Assembly: GCA_014058105.1 (NCBI GenBank)
Contig: JACGCM010002493.1
Location: 620,001-684,000 of the forward strand
Length of the DNA stretch: 64,000 nt
Source of the DNA: Kingdonia uniflora
Taxonomy: Eukaryota > Streptophyta > Magnoliopsida > Ranunculales > Circaeasteraceae
Direction of reading: 5' to 3'
Positions 55,730-64,000 of the stretch are shown in pieces. Each line of letters starts with the position of its first letter. Positions within the stretch are counted from its first letter, which is position 1. A program made the translations under genes and the position numbers. The notes beneath the pieces are model-generated. The model did no database searches. It was given only the letters and a program-made list of their open reading frames with translations, and had not been told where the DNA came from.

Positions 55730-57780
55730 TATTGTTGTAGTATTCATATATATGTTTCTGTCCTTTATTCGGCCACTGTAAACTCTACCCCAGCATTTCT
55801 TCTCATATTTGAAAAGTACTCTATATCTCTGTAAATCTCCTCGTTCTCCTCTCCGGACTCATCATTACTTCATCTTCTTTATAAACCCAATAGAATGCTT
55901 CCTCTCGGACTCTAAGGCATTGTTTCTATTAAATGAGGTTGCTCGATTTCAATTCTGATCTATCCTCGAATTGAATTTTGTTGAAATAGGGTTGTTTAAT
56001 AATTGATCAGAGTAAATTGGTATTGTTTTTTCGGATTAAAAATTGGTGGGTTGGGGTTGTCTGGGAGAAGGGATCAACAATGGCCGCTCAGATACTATGA
56101 TCCGAAGATCAATGGTGGTTTAATGAGCGGCTGGGTATCAATGAAACTTAGAATCATTTAAAACCCAACTTATACTTAATCAAATTATGATTAAATACAA
56201 ACACCCCAAGTGGTGTTACCAATCAAACTTACACCAACAAGGCAACATTGATTTAAAAAAATAATCAAGTCTTTACTGTTGCAGGTGCTTTTCTCCAATG
56301 GGGCTTACTTGTTAGAGCACCTCCAACAGAAGAGTATGCGATTCTATACCGGTATTCAAGAAGAATCGCATACTGTTTTTGTCCAACAAAGATTACGGTT
56401 TAAAGAGAGAAGTTGTGATGGGAGAGAGAGAGATGCCATGTGTATTAACAAGTTTTGCTGGACGTTCAATGGTTCAGTGCCTACGAAGTGATATATGAGA
56501 GAGAGAAGTTGTGCTAGGAAAAAGAGATGCCAGCTGTAATTAAAAGTTGTAAGGCACTAAACGGTTCAGCGCCTAGGCGGTATGTAGATACTCCTCGCCA
56601 AGTTCAGGTTTCGCATACTTTGGAGGGGTATGGCGGTGAGTATGCTAAACCCCATACCCCTGTTGGATGGGGTGTTTTGCAAAAGTATGGGAAAACCTTA
56701 GCATCATACTCTTCTATTGGAGGTGCTCTTAAGAGTGCTTGGTTTGGGTTTGCTCTTCTCTACATCTGTCAAAGGTTTTGAGAGAGAGAGAGAGAGAAGG
56801 TGAATGATGATGAGGTGGAGGCGGCTGCAAGAAATTAGGAAGGGATTGAGAAATTATTTTTTGTTATAACACACACACACATGTATCTCACGTGTTTAAT
56901 ATCAGGGTAGTTTGGGTTTTATACACGGTCACCTGCTATTCACGTGCAGTAAAACAGAGTCAACTGCAGTTGACCATGATCAAGGAGCAAAAGTGGGGTA
57001 CTTCTCAAATATTTGCTAAAATGTGGGATACTTCTCAAATATGCTAAGAAATGTTGGGGTTTTAGTCTAAAAAACTCTTATATTTGAAGATTATTATGGT
57101 ATAATTGTTAGTGATGATTTACGTACATGGTAAAGTTGTAAACTGACAAAATAATTGTAAAAATGATATTGTGATCAGAAATCATCACGCGAGGCGATTA
57201 TTGACAGAGCGATAATATATCCGCAAAAATTGATATTGTGATAAGAGATAATATGATGTGAATCATCTCTCATGATCGTTTCTCACATGTCAACGGACTA
57301 TTTATATTTGTTTTTTTTTATTCAAGCCTCTCTGCTAGAGATGCTTAGTAGGTTTTGGGGAGTTCCTAATTAACCAACAGAAGGTTAAGAAAATACTTTT
57401 CCCAATTTCTAGAATATTCCTAATTAGGGTTTCTACCCCCTTATGTTCTATAAAAGTGATGTTAGGTTCTCTATTTTAGGAGGTTATTAGTTGATGATTT
57501 GAAGTTAGTTCAATTTAGGTTTCAGTTTAAGTATTTGTTTAGTTTTGATTTGAAGTTAGTTTTGTGCTTTAGTGTTATTAAAAACCCTAATTTTAATTAG
57601 GTTAACGTTTATCAATCCGAGTTCTTGCTTCCGCGACCCAAATTTACGTTATAATCATTTGAGGCAATGTCAGATTTTCAAAACTTCAAGGACAAAACAA
57701 ATGTTTACCTCATATAGGTTTGATCCCTTGACCTCTTAGTCATTTCCTAAAACTCTTTTTCATTTACTTCTTTTGCTTAT
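55730..57780. other. CHFR downstream region
   Basis: The first few hundred bases probably hold the CHFR 3' UTR. A Tourist-like MITE lies at 56315-56728, a short CA run near 56870 and a GA run near 56782-56796. No gene was recognised. Confidence 0.5.
56315..56728. mobile_element. Tourist-like (PIF/Harbinger) MITE, 414 bp
   Basis: The left end GAGCACCTCCAACAGAAGAG and the right end, read inverted, GAGCACCTCCAATAGAAGAG differ at one base over 20, and similarity continues into TATG. TTA occurs directly outside both ends (56312-56314 and 56729-56731). Frames inside are without meaning. Confidence 0.85.
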
Positions 57781-58345
57781 GTAAGCCATGTGACTCTTAA
57801 AGCCCATATAATAGTCTAAAATCTAGTCCCACATTGTATAAAAAGTTGGGAATGCATATTCATATAACTTATGGTTTGTATGATATGTATGTACATATTG
57901 TTAAGAGAGAGTGTACACGTGTATGAGTGTGTAGGAATGCTTTTATACCCTAAACACTCTTAGACCTCTCTCGAGCGGTTCGATGGGCTGGGCGTGCTCG
58001 GACTAGGCTTACTCTATTCTTTTTATTGAAAAGTTATCAAATCCTTTCTTTGGGCTTGGGCTTAACTTTGACTTGGCTTATCTATTGTTACACGTTCTCC
58101 CCAACGGCTAGTAGAGACATGTTCCAAAGGAATGACTTCTCACGTCTAAGTAGAGATGTTGTAAACGAAAAATCTATAAATACCTCTTTCGTATTTACTC
58201 AAAAACACAGAACAACATACAATTCACATATATATATATATCCCCTGTGCTTCCGAGCTCTCTCTTCCTCGTTTTATTACTTGGTTTCGTTGAAGTGCAT
58301 ACCTGTACGTAGTCTTCCGATACTGAGGCTAATATATCAATAACA
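57781..58345 (+). repeat. probable 5' LTR of the copia element, borders approximate
   Basis: It holds the TCCCACATTG block, a TATA box (about 58174) and a following CA-rich transcript start region. Both ends are estimates; no clear tRNA-Met primer site follows. Confidence 0.4.
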
Positions 58346-58665
58346 TTGCTTGTTGTATCTTGGGAAAAGATCAAACTGCGAATACCTGTACTTGGGATTA
58401 TGTCGAAATACTCTTTAAAGAAAGTACGATCCACGCCTCGAGCCCTTTCCATAATTGCTATTTATATCGGTTTTGTTACTGCATTTCTAACCTCAGAATA
58501 CTTCCTACAACTTCAACTACTGTTCCTGTTGAGAAATTTGATTAATGCTCTCCAGTTTTTTAGTTTACTGCAATTCAAAGTTATAGTTCCATTTTTGGGG
58601 AAAGCTATATCACAAGTTTTTAACATTATTTTTTTAATTTTAAAGAATATTATATATCTGTGATT

Positions 58666-59545
58666 ATGGCCCTTACCTCAGAAGTATTGAAGTTTGATTC
58701 CAAGAAACCCTCTAAGTTTGAAGGTCTCAATTTCAAGAGGTGGAAGAACAAAATGTTCTTTTATCTTACACTTAAGGAGTAACCTACGTTTTTGAACAAG
58801 ACCACCCTATTGAACCTCTTGTTCTCGTACCTGCGGTAAACCCTGATTTAATTGTAAATGAATATGACAAAGTCTTAGACTCAATTTTGAATTGGACTAA
58901 GGCAGATTTCAAATAATATAATTTCATCATGAACGGTTTAGCGGATGAACTATACGATTATTATCTGCAGTCCGAATCTGCGAAAGTTGTTTAGGAAGCA
59001 TTACAGAGGAAGTATGATACGGAAGAGGTAGGCTCTAATTTTTTTTGCTGTAAGCCGATATCTCAAGCTTACTATGGTCGACAATAAGTCGGTAATTACT
59101 CAATCATATGAGTTGCAATGAATTACGCATGAGATTATGTTTGAAGGGACACCTCTTGATGAGCAATTTCAGGTTGCCGTAATGATTGACAAGTTATCGC
59201 CGAATTGGATGAACTATAAGAATATCCTGCGACACAAGTCAAAGGAGCTAATCATGGAGAACTTGATTACTCATCTTAAAGGTTGAAGAAGAATCTAGAA
59301 AACAAGACCTAAAAGAGGAGATCCTTTTGGTTCAATCCAAAGGGAAGGTCCATCTGAAACCTAAGGGGAAACCCATGAAGGCTAAGAATGGTGGTAATCG
59401 GAACAACCATCAGAACGGTAGTAATCTGAATAACCGTCAGAATGGTAGACACCAGAATTTTAATAAGGGAACGAACCAACAATCCCCACCATATAATGGA
59501 ACAGTTTTTATTGTGTTGTTTAGGCTAACATTATCGAAGAGCCCT
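58666..59545 (+). pseudogene. gag of the copia element
   Basis: ATG at 58666 begins MALTSEVLKFDSKKPSKFEG then LNFKRWKNKMFFYLTL, followed by TAA. Later pieces FIMNGLADELYDYYLQSESA, DEQFQVAVMIDKLSPNW and a basic asparagine-rich tail (GNRNNHQNGSNLNNRQNG) match UBN2-type gag of copia elements. The CCHC zinc knuckle that should follow the tail is absent; the frame runs into PPYNGTVFIVLF instead. Confidence 0.8.
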
Positions 59546-59547
59546 TA

Positions 59548-59838
59548 GTGGCTATGATCACGGAGATCAACATGGTAAGTGGAACCGACGGGTGGTGGGA
59601 TGACTCGGGCGCTTCTAAGCATGTTTCCTATGAACGCAATTGGTTCAAGACGTGCAAGGAGATTGAAGACCAAAAGGTGCTACTTGGGGATTCCCATTGT
59701 ACCAAAGTGCTAGGCAATGGAGATGTTGAACTACTATTTACCTCTGGAAGGGCAATGACTTTAAAGGATGTGATGTACACTCCTAAAATGAAAAAGAATC
59801 TTGTCTCTGACTATTTTCTCAACAAGGCAGAATTTTAG
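59548..59838 (+). pseudogene. protease domain of the copia element
   Basis: GWWDDSGASKHVSYERNWFK has the D-S-G active site of copia proteases, followed by VLLGDSHCTKVLGNGDVELL and MYTPKMKKNLVS. A TAG ends the frame at 59836. Confidence 0.85.
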
Positions 59839-59884
59839 CAGACCATTGGCTCAGATCAGTACATTTTAACTAAGGGTAGGAATT

Positions 59885-61030
59885 TTGTGGGAAAAAGGAT
59901 TTGCTTGTATTGGAATGTCCAAAATGAGTATTGAAATGAATAAATCTGCTTCCGCTTACTTATTGTCTTCTTTTAATATTTGGCACTCTAGGTTATGTCA
60001 GGTTAACAAGAAGTTAGTACACAATATGAGTAAACTTGGTATGATTCCTAAAGTAGATTTGAATGATTTCGATAAATGTCAATCTTTTAGTCAAGCTAAA
60101 ATTGCTTAAACCTCGCATAAAAGTATTGTTAGGGAAACACAACTTTTGGATTTAGTTCACTCTGACATTTGTGAAATGGAAGGTACTTCGACTCAAAATG
60201 GTAAAAAATATTTTATAACTTTTATAGATGATCATTCAAACTATACTCATGTTTACCTAATGCATCACAAAAGTTAAGAGATAGATATGTTTAGGACATA
60301 TGTAACAGAGGTTAAAAATCAGTTTGATAGAAACATTAAAAGATTTCGTAATGATAGAGGCATAGAGTATGATTCACATGGATTTCAAAACTTATATGAA
60401 TCCTTTGGAATTATACATGAAACTACTGCTCTATATTATTCAGAATCTAACGGTAAAGCTGAACGCAAAAATAAAACTTTCACTGAACTGATAGTTGCTA
60501 TATTACCTAGTTCTGGATCACCTAAATCTTTATGAGGTGAAGCATTGTTATCTGTTTACCACGTTTTAAACCGTATTCCTCATATTACAGCTGAACTGTC
60601 ACATTATGAAATTTAGAGAAAAAGAAAACCTAATGTTAGCTATTTTAAAGTTTGGGGATATTTAGCCTATGTTCACAAACCTGATCCTAAACGAATAAAA
60701 CTAGCTAGTAGAGCCTTAAAATGTGTTTTCATTGGTTATGTTATTAACAGTAAGGCTTACAGGTTTATTGATATTAAGGATAATGCTATTATTGAATCAC
60801 TTGATGTTGATTTCTTTGAGGACAAAGTTCCCTACTTACTAAGGGACTATGAGGGTAGTAATAAAGGTTTACAACCTTCTATTTGTTCAACCCCTAATGT
60901 ACCTCAAGTAAAAGTTCATAAAGTTGTTAATTCTCATGATACAGACTCAGAACTTGGCAGAGGTAAACGCCTAGAGATTGCTAAAGATTTTGGTAATGAT
61001 TATATTGTACATACCTTAGAATTTGACTCC
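59885..61030 (+). pseudogene. gag-pre-integrase and integrase core of the copia element
   Basis: NIWHSRLCQVNKKLVHNMSK is the GAG-pre-integrase motif with the second histidine lost (GHVN to CQVN). The core has D in LDLVHSDICEMEG, D in RNDRGIEYDSHGF and E in YSESNGKAERKNKTFTELIV, so the DDE residues remain, though TAA, TGA and TAG stops interrupt (60108, 60275, 60533, 60614). KVWGYLAYVHKPDP and CVFIGYVINSKAYRF follow, which are typical of copia integrase C-termini. Confidence 0.85.
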
Positions 61031-61128
61031 CTATTAGGGAAGCGTTGACCTCGAGTGATGCTGATTTGTGACAAAAAGCCATTAATGATGAAACAGATTC
61101 TCTAACTACAAATGAAACTTGAGAATTA

Positions 61129-61569
61129 GTTAAATAACCTCCTGGTAGTCGTTCTATTGGGTGTAAATGGATCTTAAAGAGAAAACTTAAACCAGATGGT
61201 ACTATAGATAAATATAAGACAAGACTTGTAGCAAAGGGATATATGAAAAAAAGGAAAATGTTGATTTCTTCGACACATATTCCCCAGTTACTCGTGTGAC
61301 AACCATTATAATATTATTAGTCGTTGCTGCCGTGCACAATTTGATTATTCACCAAATAGATGTACAAATTATGTTTTTAAATGGAGAACTTGAAGATGAA
61401 TTATATATAGATCAGACTGAAGGCTTTGTGGTACCCGGTGAGGAACATAAAGTCTGCAAGCTGAACAAGACCTTATACAGTCTAAAACAAGCTCCAAAAT
61501 AGTGGCATGATAAGATCGACTAATTACTTCTTTCAAATGGTTTTAAGATTAACATTGTTGATAAATGCT
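61129..61569 (+). pseudogene. reverse transcriptase (copia type), N-terminal part only
   Basis: PPGSRSIGCKWILKRKLKPD, then after a frame change IHQIDVQIMFLNGELEDELY and CKLNKTLYSLKQAPK, then TAG and WHDKID. These are the first motifs of copia RT (normally QMDVKTAFLNGxLxEEIYM, LxKSLYGLKQAPRQW). The YVDD catalytic box is missing because the CACTA end replaces the rest. Confidence 0.85.
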
Positions 61570-64000
61570 CACTACACCAATTTAAGCAATTTACCACAGT
61601 GTAAGTCTGTGGTAATTCCCATTTTACTACAGACTTTGACCGTGGTCGAGGTCTGTAGTAAAATATACGACAATTATTTTGCCACAGACTATGTCTATGA
61701 TATATTTTAGCGTGCCATCACACCGCTTCTCTGTGGTAAATATTTTTGCTACAAATTTTCTTTGTAATTAAATATACCAATTGCTATGGACTTTGTCTGT
61801 GGTATTTTGTTTTTTCTATTTAAAAAAAGAAGAGAGTAGCACCTATAGGATAATTATACCCCCTGAACCTGTAGAGCACATCCAATTCTACACTTCATAA
61901 CATAAGAAGGCAATATATAAAAGAAAATTCATAAAAATTTATTCCATTCATACATAAACAATAAAGTATTCAAAACAATGGTTCTATATGCCAATTTAAT
62001 GTGACAATTGAATAGAAAACTAAGTACATAAGACTCATGTTCTTCTGCCGCCTTGCAATTTCGCTAACCGTGAAATAGTAACACCTCCCAGAGACTAAAA
62101 CTTCCTTGTGAAAGTTAACCAAATTAAGCATGTACCTCATCTCGCGTAAGTGTCATTTTCAAGTAATCCTACTACTTCAATATAAGTCGGGGATTGTAAA
62201 CGGCTCATGTTGAAAATGGCTCATGTTATCATATGATCATTGGATTCCTCTTGGGCAAACCTTTGTAGCGGAACTGCAATAAAAAAGACATACTGAGTTA
62301 CAAGGAAATTAGGATAAACAAGTAACACCTGAACTTACAAGTACAAAAAGGTTGTACATGGTAAAACTAAGGCCTTCCTCAACTCCATTGTTATGTTTCC
62401 CTCTAGTATTGCATGTTGACAAGGTCGAGCTTTCAAGCTGGGAGTTACTAGGATTAACAATGTATCATGAAAAAGAACAAATTTTGTATAACAATTTCTA
62501 GAGTTGATAATATAATTTGATATAGGAAACCAACAAGCACCTGCAAAAACTGATATGATACATGGCATATACATGCTTCAATTAAAGGCCACAAGAACCC
62601 CAAAACCTATAACGGGCATCGTAATAAACATACTGCAAATGGCGGGAAAAAAGGATATATGAGTTAGCATCAAATAGTTCCAAACAAAGTTGTGCAGTTC
62701 TCTTGGTTTTTATGTGCATCAAAATCCATTAGTACGTAAAAGCAGCCTATAAATATCTTGTATATATACTAGATGGAGGATTGTTGTGCCGTACATGTCT
62801 CTTAGAATAGGATAGATGAGTTTGTGGAAAGATGGTACCCTACAAGTCCAGAACTTAGTAATCCCAGACTTGGGCACAAATTCTAATCCATTAGCAAATA
62901 AAACTGGCAAGTAATTACCTTGTACATATACTATAACCATGTCATTATGGCTTGGAGAGAACAAAATGAACAACGCCTAATGGTGCTTTTCTACTGCCAT
63001 GAGAGCAGTGTTTTATGCTCTTGAAATATTATTTTCTAAATTATCTGACAAATATATAGATATGGTCTAGACTGGTCATTAAGAAAATAATCTTACTTGA
63101 TCATGATTAAAGCCCTCTTTACAAGATTAAGCATCGTTGATTGCAAACTCAACACAGTTGTAAATAGAATAAGTACTTGGTTAGAAGATCCTTGGGATGA
63201 TGGAGTTGAAGTCACCAGATTAATCAATGTTCGAACTATAAAATGAACTTTCATTTAACACAAAAAAAACCCTAAACATAGTCAACAAAATCTGTCATTT
63301 CCACAACTTTCATAAAATGCCCATTTCACCTAAGTCACAAATTCTACAGAAAAAATAAATGAGATTCAAGGCCAGAAAAATAAAACCCAATTCATGAAAC
63401 TAGAAGAAGAGTTTACCTTTGTTGGGGTTTGTTGGAGTTATATCTTTGAGCTTCTTGTGATACCATACCGCCACTCCATATGAACATTTAAAATCATGCA
63501 TTAGTGAGCAAGCCAAAAGTTCTCCTGAACACAGTGGGAAAATAAACATTTAAGAAATGAGAAAGAGAAAAAGAGATTGGCAAGATTATGAGAAGAAAAA
63601 AAAAGGCACAAGGGAGATAACCACCAATCCTATGGGACATAATACTCTCACAATAGATGATTATTATCTCAAAACGTTAAACATCAACAATTCGAATTAT
63701 GACCCCACACTTCTATTGAACCATTGTACAATTTAACTTCACATATCACAGAACAGTGTTTTAAGATTAATTCCAAACATGATTTTTACCTTCCTTTTAG
63801 TGATAAATAGAGAGAAAGGTCCCTCAACATCCTTGCGAATTTGCAATAACGTTGCAACAACATCAATGACAGTAACTAGGGATAAGGGGTATAAAACTAT
63901 GAAATTAAACCAAGATGAGAGTTAATAACAAACAACTATGAACCCATGAGCTGCGGTGATCAAAATCTCTAGGATATATGTAAGAATCGATTGTCTGAAA
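61570..64000. mobile_element. CACTA (En/Spm-type) transposon, one end; continues past the window
   Basis: It starts CACTACACCAATTTAAGC. The next 250 bp carry many copies in both orientations of a subterminal motif around CCACAGAC / GTCTGTGG (61593-61840), as CACTA elements do. The preceding GCT (61567-61569) would be one half of the 3-bp target duplication. No matching TAGTG end is found before 64000, so the other end lies outside. No transposase frame is recognised here; the interior seen is AT-rich with short frames only. Confidence 0.75.
61590..61845 (+). repeat. CACTA subterminal repeats
   Basis: Repeated short motifs TACCACAG, TCTGTGGTAA, TACTACAGAC, GTCTGTAGTAAA, GCCACAGAC and GTCTGTGGTA occur in both orientations, several as paired inverted copies that could fold into hairpins. 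Confidence 0.8.

Larger units (their letters stand above)
57781..61569 (+). mobile_element. Ty1/copia retrotransposon, decayed and truncated by a CACTA element
   Basis: Gag, protease, integrase and RT lie in Ty1/copia order (integrase before RT) on the + strand. An LTR-like stretch precedes gag (about 57781-58345) with TCTATAAATACC near 58174 as a TATA box and the TAGTCCCACATTG motif often seen in copia LTRs. Its exact borders are not fixed because the second LTR is missing. RT stops in mid-domain at 61569, where a CACTA terminus begins. Many stops and frame shifts mark a dead copy. Confidence 0.85.

Noticed and set aside
63494..63510. TAGTG near 63502 as the other end of the CACTA element
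   Set aside because: The bases before it (CATGCAT) do not match the inverted start of the element (AAATTGGTG), so it is a chance pentamer.

Overview
The window looks like nuclear DNA from a eudicot plant. It is AT-rich, genes are split by GT-AG introns, and most of the sequence is old LTR retrotransposon, MITE and other transposon DNA. Nothing in it fixes the species. Two intron-rich genes can be followed exon by exon with the reading frame kept across every junction: a deoxynucleoside kinase (dNK, + strand, 30824-41749, 5 exons, 580 aa) and a CHFR-type FHA/RING/PBZ E3 ubiquitin ligase (+ strand, 45447-55729, 15 exons, 462 aa). Between them is an intronless pectin methylesterase inhibitor-like gene (43240-43872).

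Layout. 1 to about 14.1 kb: the 3' part of a decayed Ty3/gypsy element of the Tat/Retand type (gag tail, protease, RT, RNase H, second archaeal-type RNase H, integrase), then an 81-bp tandem repeat, then about 8 kb holding a broken antisense gene, a polypurine tract and the 3' LTR. 14.1-16.6 kb: no recognisable gene. 16.6-19.7 kb: a probable 3.15-kb solo LTR. 20.6-23.5 kb: gene scraps, namely an RNase H fragment, a tandemly duplicated S-type receptor-kinase fragment and the LRR end of an NLR resistance gene. 26.8-28.1 kb: a FAM10/Hsc70-interacting-protein pseudogene with two TPR exons duplicated. 28.9 kb: a short Helitron-like scrap. 30.8-41.7 kb: dNK, whose last intron (8.3 kb) holds an entire 5.7-kb Ty3/gypsy chromovirus with two LTRs and a perfect 5-bp target duplication. 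43.2 kb: PMEI. 44.3-44.9 kb: a hAT-like MITE. 45.4-55.7 kb: CHFR, with a Tourist-like MITE in intron 8. 56.3-56.7 kb: a second Tourist-like MITE. About 57.8-61.6 kb: a decayed Ty1/copia element, cut in its RT domain by the end of a CACTA transposon that runs off the window.

The host genes do not form a pathway. dNK serves nucleotide salvage, CHFR ubiquitin signalling and the PMEI cell-wall pectin. The most informative structures are the nested insertions, the antisense gene inside the Tat element, and TTCGAA palindrome arrays found in two unrelated LTR families. One of these arrays differs in copy number between the two LTRs of a single element. I see no bacterial-type system, CRISPR array or convincing new enzyme system.
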